DNA of 64,000 nucleotides from Thunnus maccoyii (Eukaryota; Chordata; Actinopteri; Scombriformes; Scombridae). A program made the translations under genes and the position numbers. The notes beneath the pieces are model-generated. The model saw only the letters and a list, made by a program, of their open reading frames with translations. It did not search any database and was not told where the DNA came from. Location of the stretch: the NCBI RefSeq assembly GCF_910596095.1, contig NC_056550.1, positions 2,232,001 through 2,296,000 of the forward strand. Direction: 5' to 3'. Shown here piece after piece: positions 21,351-32,696 of the stretch (the stretch's first letter is position 1; each line of letters starts with the position of its first letter).

Positions 21351-22260
21351 CTCCCTACATGCTTCTCTGACCTTTGCAAAAAGATAGAGTGTCCTTATTC
21401 AAAGATAATTTTATAAGGATGATCATCACTCTCGACATTTCCTCTCACACAAAACATAACCAAGACACTGTGATGCAGAATTATTTTGCTAAAGGCACAA
21501 TAAAAGCTGGGTAGCCCCACCACGGAAAACACTAAATAAGACTGGGGACAAAGGAAAATTAATCAATTGCTCATGGCACAGACTACCATTATACAACTGG
21601 TATATATGAGTTGTTATAATTGTGGGAATTTGCAGGTGTGAAAAGTTTGTTTACATGTACAATATCGGTTAATGATAGGATAAATTTATATTATGTCATA
21701 AACAAAAGCTTATGAATCAAATATCTGTGAATCAAATATAATGTACCAGAGTAAGTGATTAATAGTAAATTTTCCCTCTCCATGGTTTAAAATATTTTAG
21801 CAAAGAATTATGTCTACAGTGTTCTAATTTTATCCAATATTTTATTTTTGATCTATGTTATATAACCATAACATTTCTCATTTTCCTATTTCCATCACAG
21901 CAAAGTAATAAATTCAGTTTAACCTCTCTGGCTCTGCCTGCCCACTAGGGGCCAGATGTTTAAACGATATGTACGCACAAAAATCATGCGTACGCCATTT
22001 CCCACAATGTGTGTTTACACAGGTATTTGTAAAATGCCAGTCAGAGGCGCACTTATTAAGTTAACATTGATTAATTACTTTAGTGTTTAATTTTACTGAA
22101 ATCCCTAGATGTTATGTTTGGGTTGGCTTTTACCTGAATTATCATATTTTAATAGGTCGTCCACTTCTAGGCAGAGTTGCAGTCATTTTCAGTGCTCTGC
22201 AGAGTTGCAGTCATTTTCAGTGCTATATATATATATATATGTATAGTATATGATTTATAA
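21351..22260. other. No gene recognised
   Basis: AT-rich. 21945-22040 (ggggccagatgtttaaacg, cgtacgccat) looks like a fragment of a dispersed repeat. A 25-bp block gcagagttgcagtcattttcagtgct is duplicated at about 22171 and 22199. Confidence 0.4.
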
Positions 22261-22265
22261 CAATA

Positions 22266-22285
22266 TTGTTATTATTATTATTATT

Positions 22286-22330
<45 letters not shown>
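22266..22330. repeat. (TTA)n/(AAT)n microsatellite, self-complementary
   Basis: ATT repeats switch to AAT repeats, which allows a long hairpin. Confidence 0.9.
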
Positions 22331-22332
<2 letters not shown>

Positions 22333-22423
22333 ATCAGAAGAAGGTTCAGGCCTTAACACGACAACATCATGTCACACACGCTCCTTACCCATAATCACTC
22401 GGCTTTCACTGATAGCAACAGAG

Positions 22424-22503
22424 GAGCTCGACACCTGAGGACAACCACAACACAACACAGAAGCCTTGTGAGGAGTCTTCATCATCAGTCTTCATTGTCT
22501 GTC
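22424..22503 (+). repeat. Direct repeat A1 (5' leader of the CFAP77-like copy)
   Basis: About 80 bp repeated at 22743-22823 with about 10 differences. Shared blocks are acaaccacaacacaacaca and cttcatcatcagtcttcat. The second copy runs straight into the ATG at 22836, so this looks like a duplicated 5' untranslated leader. Confidence 0.8.
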
Positions 22504-22742
22504 CCTAACCAAAGCAAGTTAGGGTTAGGTTAGGGATAGGGGATAGTAACCAAAGTGTCCGCCTGGACAATTTGTTATAAGTCCTGTACAGTAAGTGGGA
22601 GAACCACAAAATTTGGTATCTTAAGAGTTTTTTGGGTTTGGGTATTTCAAATATTTGACAGACAGGCACATTGCCTGAGATTGCAGGTCTTGGGTAAAGT
22701 GAACTTAGCCAAGATTTATAGCGTTTGAAGCTGGGCCTAGGA

Positions 22743-22823
22743 CATGGCTTGACACCTGAAGACAACCACAACACAACACAAAAACCTTGTGAGAAGTCTT
22801 CATCATCAGTCTTCATCGTCCGT
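22743..22823 (+). repeat. Direct repeat A2
   Basis: Partner of 22424-22503, offset 319 bp. It is followed by the start codon of the CFAP77-like pseudogene. Confidence 0.8.
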
Positions 22824-22835
22824 CACACAGGAAAC

Positions 22836-23275
22836 ATGTCGTCATCACGAGTGGGTGTGGTCAGAGACTCCATGCTGACCAGTTCACTGCTGAACAAGGC
22901 TTCTGTGGGTCAGACCCAGTCCAGAGGTCTGGTTGTTCCTGGTCCAGATTTCACTTTCGGAACCAACAGCAGCTCACTCAAAGACAGGGGCATGGCTGAG
23001 CTTCCGTCCAGCTGGAGGGTTCAGTCATGGTAGTGATACTTTGCTCCTTATTGGCCGCTTATCCCAGACTTCGTCTCTCTGAACCAGGGCACAATGAAGT
23101 CCGGCCTGGTGATATCCAAAGAGCTGAGCAGTGCCATGCAGAACCCCGTCCCCAAACAGCCAGGGGATGGGGCTCCACAGAGTCCAGTAGTGCTTAACAT
23201 CACATTCAGAGTCACAATGAAGGTGTCCTCCCCAGCCCCGTCAGACCTCCTCTCTCATCAGTACGCGAACAAAGG
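22836..23275 (+). pseudogene. CFAP77-like pseudogene (N-terminal to central part)
   Basis: From an ATG with good context at 22836 the frame reads MSSSRVGVVRDSMLTSSLLN, then LVVPGPDFTFGT. Two consecutive stops follow (TAG TGA at 23031), and then in the same frame DFVSLNQGTMKSGLVISKEL, PVVLNITFRV and SDLLSHQYANKG. The order and spacing (VRDSM, PG.DFT.G, LN.G..KSGLV, N.TF, DLL.H.Y) fit my memory of CFAP77, a microtubule inner protein of motile cilia. Similarity stops after about 147 codons and the C-terminal part is not seen. Contiguity and stops suggest a truncated retrocopy. An alternative is exon relics, but the only possible intron would be 38 bp. Confidence 0.6.
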
Positions 23276-25125
23276 AGTGTTCATTTGTTCAAAACACAAA
23301 ATAATATTGCTGTTATTTCTTCCATTGTAGTCTCTACAGTGTTTCATTCCTGGAGATTATGTCGAGTGTGTTAGTATGTTGCATTAACTTTTACATGGCT
23401 ACCTGCAAACTATTAGCCAAATGCAGCTTGCTAACGCTGTCACATCGAGCTAGCATATTCAGCTTATAGTTAGTTAGCCAGCTAAATGACAAATAGCTGT
23501 CCCCAGCACAGTTGGATTGTGGCATCGTCAGCTACCAAAATCAGTTTAAATACATGTATTTGCCCATGTGTTGTAAAAAATAGTCAATAACAAAGAGTTG
23601 TTGCAGTGGTTGAAGTTAATATAGATAAAACATACAATCTTTAATTCAAAGGATTTTTAAATGCTGTCCATGTCATGCCTGATTGGATTATATCAAAACT
23701 CCTAAAGTTATGCTACATATTAACACTTCTTGCGCTATGTTGCAAATGAGATGGGTTGGCAGACACCAGGATGGAGCAGGAAACATCGTGGGGGAGGAAG
23801 TGGAGCAGGTATGTTATAGCTGAGCTTTATCTCTAGCGAACACCCTCAACTCCGAGAGTGATGTCCAGATAAGGAAATGTGCGTCATGTAGCAGGTGGAT
23901 GTGACTCCCCTCATTGAGACCTGATGATAGACGTAACAGTGGAGCAGAGGACAGAGACTGAGATAGTGATATAACCGACCTGCATGCTGGTATTTGACAT
24001 GCATTTTTTTTTCTTCCCGAAAACAAATAATTTTTAAAATATTTGTATGAAACAAAATTCATAAAAAACCCACTATTGTGCTTTGCTGAATAATGTATTT
24101 ATATTTAGGCACATCCCTAGTATGTTATTAACGTCATTGTAACTGTATGGATACAAGGAGTCGTAATAGAAACCAAAACACTAAAAATACTTGTTTGTCA
24201 TCTAAATGACAAAAATTAAGTTAAATTAAATTGAAAAATAGGCAGTTCATATTTTCAGCAACGCAAAAGGCATGCATATTGTAGGAAGGATTCCTAGGTT
24301 TAGTCAGTACACATTTTCTCTTAAAATATCTAGTTTGAGATCTATGATGTGTATATAATATTGTTATGTATTGTAATTTTAATATTTTCTCTATAGATGA
24401 ACAGCTAGAACAGTCTAGGGCTGCTCTTGTCACAAAATACATGGCAGGTTGGTATCTTTTAGTACACACTGTGATAAGGCAGCCCTGAATAGTGTTTCAA
24501 CAAAGAATTTAAAAAACTGTTTCCCTGTTCCCTCCTTAGGGACGTTACTGCTGTGTTACTTTACTGTGATTACCAGTTCAGCTAACGTTTAACTATTAGG
24601 TTTTATCATGTCTATTGGGCTTCCCACTCAGTATTGCCTTTTTGATGTGAATTCTAACTTTTTGGCTTGTGGATGTATTTTTGTTTTAATTAGGAAGGGT
24701 GAACATGCTTACTTAACAGGCCATGGGTTGGAAGAAAACAGTTAATATTCTCCTCTAGATCTTTTTTGCAGACTTCTTATCTGTACCGGTTAGCTTCCTG
24801 TGATTTAGTGCAGATCAAATTCTAATCCACTCAGCCCTGGATGAAACAGTGACTTTTCCCGAAGCCATTTCTATTTGTAGCTTGTGGTATTATTAATATT
24901 GTAGTACCATATTTGTCTAGTACTTAAGTAGTGTTATGTTAGTTGTATAAGTTCGATTTCTCACTCAAGTCTCTAACCTGTTTAAGATCTGCCTGTGCTT
25001 GTGTAATTTAATTGACTCTAAGCACACAGAGATCCTGAACTCTGCATTCTGCCTGACATACTGCCTGTTGTAGATCCATGCTCCATCTTCTGAGTTTGTT
25101 GCAATGCTTTCTTTAACTCACTCTC
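23276..25125. other. No gene recognised
   Basis: AT-rich with a tagttagccagctaaatg-type low-complexity patch around 23395-23490. No exon, TIR pair or RNA gene. Confidence 0.45.
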
Positions 25126-25651
25126 TCATGCTGCTATGTAAACCATCTCCACACTAAGTCGGCTACATTCGTAAATTTTGTCTCCGTTTTGGCCCTCTGT
25201 CCAGACCAAAGTGGCATTTTTCTCCCCCAAAATCAGTGTTCCCAAAACGGCCTCCAGAGTGAGTAAATGTGAAAATGCCTTTAGTAGTGTGTGCAGGGAA
25301 AACAGAGCTGTGCCACCTTTTGATGGTGGACAGGGGGCAGATGCAACATCATATTTGTGTTCTATTTCATTTAGCACACCCAAAATTCTAATTTTGGCTT
25401 CTGCCTGACCCTTACTGTCCAGTTGAGAATAGGCACCAGACTGAGGGCAAAACATTACATCTCATCCCCCTAATCTGGCACACTGGCTCCTGCAAAAACT
25501 TTAAGATCCTCTCTTTTATAGCCTCTGTAGGATAAGCTGTCCTTCCTCTGTGCTCTTGTGGCACATTCTCCAGTGTGTGGGGTAGGCCCTCTACAGGGAG
25601 CCGCAGGGTCCTGAATAGGGGTGCAAGACTGTGACGGCTGTGGTACTTCAA
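25126..25651 (-). other. Unidentified minus-strand ORF remnants
   Basis: Two overlapping open frames (25412-25651 and 25126-25455) together look protein-like, for example TLRLPVEGLPHTLENVPQEH, PTEAIKERILKFLQEP and then SKGQAEAKIRILGVLNEIEH. No domain is recognised. The stretch is bounded on the right by the dispersed repeat at 25646, so it may be coding debris of the same element. Confidence 0.3.
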
Positions 25652-25940
25652 CCCAGTATCACAGCAGTTTGTGAAACAGTCACGAAATTTAATCTATAGA
25701 TTTTTGTACATGGACACGATTTTTCCTTTTTTTTCGTGACACTCAGCACAACTTTCAAACTAATGTATTTCAAGTGGAAATATGTTTCGTGCCTGCACCA
25801 CATTTTTTTTCTGTTGGGATTCGGGAGCACAGAAGCTGTATTGTCTTTTCTCGTTAATTATATTCCCTACATTACTGAACATTTAATCACAACATTTTAT
25901 CCTTGTTTTTATTTATGTATTTTAATTTTATCAGTACAGT
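25646..25940 (+). repeat. Dispersed repeat, copy 2
   Basis: Second copy of the element at 15917-16250, same orientation and diverged. See that entry for shared landmarks. Confidence 0.75.
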
Positions 25941-26478
25941 AGTGATGCACAGGTCGCAGTTGTATCCATGGGCACTGTGGTTAATCTGTGGATGGAGAGG
26001 GCCTGGTTATAAAATTTAACATCTGATTAATAGCAGATAGGTTGTGGGTGAAATAATACACCGTTAATGAGGAAAATATAAATAATATTAATATTAATAG
26101 ATCTTGAAGTGAACAACACTCGCATGAAGCTGTCCGCCATTGTTATTGTGTTTCTTCTTCTTCCTCTTCCAATGAAATGAAGCGCTACTGCTAGCATTTG
26201 TTCTCTCGCCAATATGACGTTTCTGCAAAGCTGTTTTCCCCATAACACACTACAACACCAAAAAAGAAAAACTTCACTTAAAACCAGCCTACTTCAGTAT
26301 AATATGTTACCATTTCATCACGCTTACATCATGCTTTCCACTGAGTAATGATGGTTATGTATGATTGGGTGTGAGTCTCGAAATCAGAAAAAATAATTTG
26401 TTCGGGTGGGCGGTGGGTTGATGATTTATGCCTACATGCAGATTCGGATGACATCAAAGCCAATCCACACATCATTAT
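25941..26478. other. No gene recognised
   Basis: Intergenic AT-rich DNA with a CTT-rich run (26154-26170). Confidence 0.45.
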
Positions 26479-26857
26479 AGTTCAGTCAATGGTCACCAAA
26501 TTTTATATTTACAGATTCAAATTCTTAAGCAAAAAGCCAAACTTTCAAGAGTGCTTATATCATACAATACATTTCTTCAATATCCAAATGTACAAACCAA
26601 AAAGCTGTTAAAACGTATAACCACTTTAAGCTATACAAGATATTTATTCAATTATTTCATTTCTCATCTTTGTTTTTATTATTAACCGTTAGTCCCCCGG
26701 GCGTATTTGTGATTTTGTGATTGTCTTCAAGTTGTATACACAAAGTGCTGTGAATGTGTTGTTATTGTTGTTGTGTATACTTGCAGTTGTATGTGTTGTT
26801 TTTGTCTTCTTGTTTAATAAAGTCGATTAAAAAAAAAAAAAAGTTCAGTCAATGGTC
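26479..26857 (+). mobile_element. Retro-inserted poly(A) sequence with 16-bp TSD
   Basis: agttcagtcaatggtc occurs at 26479-26494 and again at 26842-26857. Between them lies 347 bp that ends with AATAAA (26816-26821) and then a 13-A tail (26829-26841). Poly(A), an upstream polyadenylation signal and a perfect 16-bp duplication are the marks of LINE-driven target-primed insertion. The insert has no ORF and is the 3' end of an mRNA or of a 5'-truncated L1-type element. The T/G-rich tail before AATAAA resembles fish L1 3' ends. The intact duplication and tail imply a recent event. Confidence 0.85.
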
Positions 26858-26946
26858 CAAGTCAGTTGGATGATGTGGCTAATGGAAGGGCATTGTGTTG
26901 TGGGCGGACTTGAAGCATTAGAATTGAATTATAAGCCTTCAAACCA

Positions 26947-27500
26947 TAGACTGTAAAAAATATGGACGTAGCCAACATGACGTCACACACTGGTTTCCGA
27001 AGAGTGGTTTTGAAGCTTAAAGTGGGCATCTCTAGCCGTTGCTATCTTGGCAGTGCCTGACTCTGCTTAAGTCCCGGCTAATCCAAAATGAGCAAAGAGG
27101 TGGAGCTGAGGCGGGTCAAATGAAGCCAAGTAGCTGAAACAAGCCAACTAGTGGTTAGAGACCTGTTACTCAAAGCAGCCATGTCCTTAATTATGCATAA
27201 CTTTACAGCTTAATAAAATTTAAACAGGTGAGTTATAGAAAAATATTCACCCCCTGTACAGTCGTCATGAAAATGAAAATTAGCTTTAGAGACCAAAACC
27301 ATTTTTTGTACCAGACTGTAAACATGTTTATTTCTGCTATAAAGTTGGGCATTTTAACATGGGGGTCTATGAGGATTGACTCGCTTTTGGAGCCAGCCTC
27401 AAGTTGCCATTTGAGGAACTGCAGTTTTTGGCACTTCTGCATTGGCTTCATTTTTCAGCCCTGGAGGTTGCTGCTTGCTTCAAACATGTGCCAAGGTCAA
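26947..27500 (+). repeat. Dispersed teleost repeat, copy related to 44430-44640
   Basis: Contains ttggagccagcctcaagt, cagtttttggcacttc and cattggcttcatttttcagcc followed by gaggttgc. The last two blocks recur at 44605-44636 (cattggcttaatttttcagcc, gaggttgccgcttgg). No coding capacity or clear ends. Confidence 0.65.
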
Positions 27501-27619
27501 AGTTCAAAGGTCAGTATTTCAAAGCAGGAACCATGTAGAATCTTCATACTGACATATGTTACTCTCCAGGCTGTGAACATTCCAACAATGTATTTGGTTT
27601 AGCTCTAAGACAAAGTTTT

Positions 27620-28200
27620 CATTTTTGTTATGGGCTAGGCTAGTGAACCCAAGTGCAGAACACTGAGGCAGGAGGCAGCGAGTAGTTTTGGAAGATAATG
27701 TACTGCAAGGTGGTAGCTGGGAGGCTGGGGTAAGGGCTTGGGCTGGTAGCCGGGAACCTGGGGCTTGGGCTAGGCATGAAGCTGGGCAGAGGGAACGCTG
27801 AGGGGAGCCAGGCAGAGGGATTCCCGGAGAGCAGGGAGTGTGCCGTGCAGATGAGGCAGGAAGGCTGGAGACAGGGGCCGGATTCAGGCGAAGGCAGAAC
27901 TGTGGGCACAGAGAAAAAGATTTTAGCAATGCTGATTAGCAACAGAACCATAGTAAGGCCTGGAGGGCTAGAAGCACGACTGACTGTGGTAACAGAGTCT
28001 ACGATCTGGTGATGAGGTGGAGGCTGAACCAGATATTTATGCAGGACTAATGATGGATGGCAGCTGGTTGCCTGACTCCCGCACACCTGTCTCCACTCCT
28101 GTAATTAAGCACAGACACAGGAAAGGGGAGAGAGAGAGAGAGACACACCCACACACACTGCAGGCTTGGTGGAGGAGGAGGCAGAAGTGGAGGGCATGAC
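27620..28200. repeat. GC-rich interspersed repeat
   Basis: Abrupt rise in G and C with gaggcaggaggc, ggctggagac and cagatatttatgcaggac, ending ggagggcatgaca. This resembles a non-coding region of a teleost LTR or other dispersed element. Ends are inferred from composition; no matching copy is in the window. A short GA microsatellite is at 28123-28143. Confidence 0.4.
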
Positions 28201-28822
28201 ACTTTTCTCATTTAATGGATCCAAGCTATCCCAGGCCTAGTTTCAGAGAGCACTTTGAAGGCTCAAAATATAAAATGAAACTTTTTGTTTGTTCGTTTTT
28301 TCTTTTTTAGTGACCAAAATGAGTCACCTTCAGAGATTACAGTACTGCTGACAATCTAGGGCATTACTTCAGGCTTGGAGGAAGGCCTGAAGTGCTAAGG
28401 TTAGGGTTAGGGTTAGCAGTTAGGATTATAGGCAGAAAACTGATGTCGGTGGAGGCACTCACTTGAATAACTTTTGAGAGGAAGGTCATGGGACGATGGG
28501 AGTTGGTGCCTTCTGTACCAACTTTTGCACCCCTGGTGTCCTCCTTTGGTATAGCTGCCATAGACTCCTATTCAAAAAGCTTGTGAAAATTTTTACTAAG
28601 GATCCACAAATGGATTGCGTGGCTTTTGCAGCTGCTGAACCTCTGCAAATGAGACAAAAAGATAGTGTGTAATTCAGCACCCGCAAAGGATGAAATGCAG
28701 TGCAAACTGTGCTGCCAAGCAAATAGCGTCATTGTGCGCCTGTGCCATTTGCATGTATATAAATTAGGTAATATTCATACATTTGGTGCAAAATTGTCCC
28801 CTTTCTATGCAAATAAGCCTCG
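28201..28822. other. No gene; short telomere-like tract
   Basis: ttagggttagggttag at about 28402-28418 is a three-copy TTAGGG interstitial tract. The remainder is unassigned. Confidence 0.4.
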
Positions 28823-29450
28823 TTGCAAAAACCACTCAGTGATACACCTGCTGAGAAACCAATTCAGATTTTTGGCAGCTCCATAGTGAGTGACGTTAGT
28901 GACACCAGCGGCCATAGTCATAGTATTGCTGGGGCCAGAGCAGGTGACACAGTATCAAATTTATTTCAATTACGCCAATCAGAGCTCACTAAAATTAATG
29001 TTGAGTTGGTGTGTACATATGCAAAGACTATGTTGGACTCTGCAGTTTTCTCTGGGCCCCTGCCTAATCTGACCAGTGATGACATGTCATCATTCAACCA
29101 CTGCCTGTTGAGGTGGTGTCCAGCAAACAACTTGGGCTTCTTAGACAATTTGCAGACTTTCTGGGGAAGACCTGGTCTGATTAGGAGAGACGGCATACAT
29201 CCCTCTTTGGATGGAGCTGCTCTAAACCTAAACTTAGTTATAACTCATTCAATAGCCTTGTTCTTAGTCTCTAACACCCAACCTGAAAAACTTCACAGCC
29301 AATTCTATTTGTTATAGTGTCCCGTCCTCCTGGCCCGTACTCTGAATTTTTATCTGAATTCAAGTTTTTTTTTTTTTTTATCAAACTTAGTCCTCAGTGC
29401 AGATGAAGTAATTATAGTAGGTGACTTTGATATTCATGTGTGGGATGCCA
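28823..29450 (+). pseudogene. LINE fragment: SGNH/esterase plus endonuclease start
   Basis: The ORF from 28823 reads IQIFGSSIVSDV, then RQSELTKINVELVCTYAK, SGPLPNLTSDDM, LGFLDNLQTFWGRPGLIRRD and GIHPSLDGAALN. A GPLP block and FW.RP.L.R.DG.HPS..GA.LL are the later blocks of the SGNH-hydrolase-type domain carried by fish CR1/L2-like non-LTR elements. After a stop, other frames read FLSNLVLSADEVIIVGDFDI and H, the start of an apurinic-type endonuclease (GDFN.H). Frameshifts and loss of reverse transcriptase make it dead. Confidence 0.65.
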
Positions 29451-30380
29451 AACACTCTTGAGACAGCACGGATCATAACACCAGTCATGGTCAAATGGAG
29501 AGCGGGGGATGTTAATGAGGTGAGCTACTGTGGGTCTGGAGCAGCATGTCATAGTTGTCTGTGTCTGGTAATTATTCTGTTTCTTCTCCTCCTAATCACT
29601 AGTATTTGAATGATGTTAAGAATGAAAACAGAAAAAATAAAATTTGGTGGCATTTTCACAGAACTCTATTAGGAGTGTTTATCAAGATGGAAGTATTTTC
29701 TATTTAGTATAGTTTGCTCTTCCTTATGACAACAAGCACTTGACACATCCAGTCCAAAACTGTGGTGTGAATATAATATGTTAAGTGTAAGCAGAGCAGC
29801 GTAAATGCACCACAATACAAACTGACACAAAGTTTTGTATTTATTTATTGGGGAACTGTAGTCAGTATAATATAATGTATTTATATCATTGTGACACGTG
29901 GCTTACAAATTCTTACAACTACATTTTTAAATCACTGTGGCAGAAAGAATTGACACCAAATACAAAACTGGAGTTATGTTTGTGACTGTAAAAAAACTTT
30001 TGGATATGTAGAAATTGTCATGTGTCTGGCTCATTTGGGCTCATTTGAGTAATGACTCCAATCAAACACTAGAGGTCTCTATGTGACCACAATGTTTTGA
30101 ATTGTTTCAGACGCTGCATTATTAGAAGGCTGGTAGAGACACAGTCAAACAGACCCATGACAGTGAACTGGGAGGTTATTTCTGCAGAATATGATCAATA
30201 ATACAACCTGTCAGTTTTCAAGAATGGTTTGAATGAAGAATTAAAGAATGGTTTATATATGGTCTGTGCGTGTATCTGTACTACGTTCCTCTTTCTATTG
30301 CCTGTATTAAATTGTTGTGAATTAGCTTTATATATAATTGTTTAAGTTACTTAAATAACTTTTTAAAAAATTATCTTTTT
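29451..30380. other. No gene recognised
   Basis: AT-rich DNA. No exon or element ends. Confidence 0.45.
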
Positions 30381-30532
30381 CAGGCTTTTTGCCTTTATTT
30401 GTCAGACCGTGTGGAGGCAGGAGACTGGAGAGACAGGGGGCACACTAGTGAGACACTAGTAGGCTGGCCGTCAGACTGTGGACTTTGTGGTTATGTGGTA
30501 TACACCTTAACCATTAGGCCACCAGGGTGCCC
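30381..30532 (-). repeat. tRNA-derived SINE, copy 1
   Basis: On the minus strand it begins GGGCACCCTGGTGGCCTAAT then GGTTAAGG, a Pol III A-box-like tRNA head, followed by ACCACATAACCACAAAG. It ends near ggcaaaaagcc. A second, more decayed copy is at 42352-42543. The B box here is poor (GTCTGACGGCC). Confidence 0.6.
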
Positions 30533-32288
30533 AAGTTACATAAAATCTAAACAGCTTCTGACTTTTCAGATTTCTTTCTTCATCTTTATATATTTATTGT
30601 ACAGTTGCTTCATTATCACAGAAAACTATTATGTAACCAGTGATGTCCCCATAAAGTGCATGAAACTAGCATGGTGTAAAGCTCTTGTGTCTGCAAACAG
30701 CTACTTCTTTTAAAAGCCTCCAAAGCAGATGGAGGGAACTGAATCTGTGAAAAATTAAAGAGCAAAAAAATCTGCTTTATAATTGTAAAATAAGAAAATA
30801 TACCATCTAATTTTTGCAAAGAGGAAGCCAAAATTGGAGGTCGTCGTCTAAGCTAATTTGATCATATAAATTGGGTACTGGTTTGGCTAAGTCTAAGAGT
30901 CTGGTAATACCTAGGACATGATATTTAGTTTTGAAATGATATTGCAATGAACATGATTCATGGCTTCACCGATTTGAGCTGATTTCTCTAAAGGCAGGAA
31001 TGTTTGCATTTGAGCAGATGCCTAATACCAGTGGACTTCTGAGGGTGTATAGTTTTTCCATAGAAAGCAGGACTCCCAAATTATTAAAGGGTATGTGTAT
31101 TGATGCAGTGTTCTGTTTTAGACTGATGATAATCACGCCCATCTGAAAAAAAACAAAACAACTTATAGGCTATCCTTATAGTATGCCTATAGATTTAACA
31201 TTGTTATCAATTGTATTATACTACATTGAAACCCTGTAACTGTCTGTTTTGATCATCCTGTACCTATCCCACTGATGCTTAACACTGCTACAGTGCAATG
31301 CTTTGGGTAAACACGAAATAATAATAAAAAAATGAACTGTCTTAGGGCCCTATAGAGGCTTGTTCACAGTATTTCATTTCTTAAATGGTCAATGTTTATG
31401 TTTGTGTGTACAAGAAATTGTGCTGTAAAAGCCTGACCTGACTTCAAAATACAGAAGCTGGCTCTAATACCAGGTGTGTGTGTATTTTCATGATTGTGCG
31501 TGCTTATAGTAGTGAATAGGGCTTGTTATGTTAAGGTTAGGAGAAGTCTCTAGGAAATGAATGTAAGTCAATGTAATGTCCTCTGAAGTGATATATACAC
31601 GACTGTGTGTGTGTGTGTGTTTGTGTGTGACATCACTGCATTCTTGTTAAAGAATATGGATAAAGCATACATTGACCTGTCAGTAACGTAAAGGTCAGTA
31701 TTGATCTCTGCTGATGTCATTGATTTGGTATTCAAAAAGATGATTGGTTGATGACTTATTGATTATGAAGAAAATGATGATTGGATGCCCAATATTGATG
31801 GCATTTGGAAAGGCTATTTATAAAGTGTATCACAGATTATTGGTCATCTTCTTAGTCACAGTACACAGCATTTGTCACTGAGGGTTAGGGTTAACAGATT
31901 TTACCAGACAGATTTTGTTATGTGGGTTAATGGGTTTGATCTCGGCATAGCTGAAAGCTTTACTACAGCTTCCAGTTATGCTGTGATCAAACTGCACAAT
32001 ATTTTTGTCACTGTCAGATTCTGCAATTATAGAGTCATGCATTGGGTTAGAGACATGGCAGGAAGATCTGACTAATAAGAGCTTGCTGTTTGAACTGCTG
32101 TACACAACAAATGTGTTAATTCTGGGCCCAAATCGATTTTTCTATGAACCCTAAATCTCATAAGGAGGATTTAAAAAAAACCTCTTTTATCTCCATGGGT
32201 TGAATACTGCAACTGATGTGGGACAACTCATTTTATTACCTTGCAAAAGCAATGATGACTTTGTAGCCCTTAAACTGGATGAGCACAT
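30533..32288. other. No gene recognised
   Basis: Unassigned, with a (GT)n run at 31604-31629 and a two-copy TTAGGG tract at about 31882. Confidence 0.45.
31604..31629. repeat. (GT)n microsatellite
   Basis: TG run with one interruption (TT at 31620). Confidence 0.9.
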
Positions 32289-32696
32289 TAGGGCCTGACC
32301 GATACTGGAATACAGAATACAGAATATATATACGTAAACATTTTTTGCAGTGATTCCTCAAATGTGGTTAAACACTTGTGACAAAGATACGTAATGGAGG
32401 CATATTTTACAGTTAAACAATAAATCTTATTGTATAAAATGACATCAGTGCACTGAAACAGTAAACTTCACTTGGAATTTAATAATTATAAATAACTACA
32501 AATAAAAAAACAGGCCCAAAAAAACATGTACGTATATATTAAACTTGAATTAAGAAAAAGGATCAAATATTTATAATATGCTGCCTATATAACTTTAAAA
32601 TTTATATCTGACAACATATACGCCGATACCAATATATCTGTGATAGGCCAATATTAGCTTATAATATCGGCTGACCGATATATCGGTCGGGCTCTA
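32289..32696. mobile_element. Palindromic-end TIR element, ~408 bp
   Basis: Left end TAGGGCCTGACCGATA (32289-32304) pairs with the inverted right end 32681-32696 with two mismatches. The right end also carries an internal palindrome ccgatatatcgg. No coding sequence. A clear duplication was not found. It looks like a non-autonomous DNA transposon of a type common in fish. Confidence 0.6.

Noticed and set aside
22725-22835. In-frame ATG at 22725 upstream of the CFAP77-like start
   Set aside because: The stretch 22743-22823 is a duplicated leader sequence, and similarity to the CFAP77 pattern starts only near 22836.
27640-28086. 148-aa minus-strand ORF rich in Pro and Ser
   Set aside because: It lies in a GC-rich repeat, is open in several frames at once, and has no domain.
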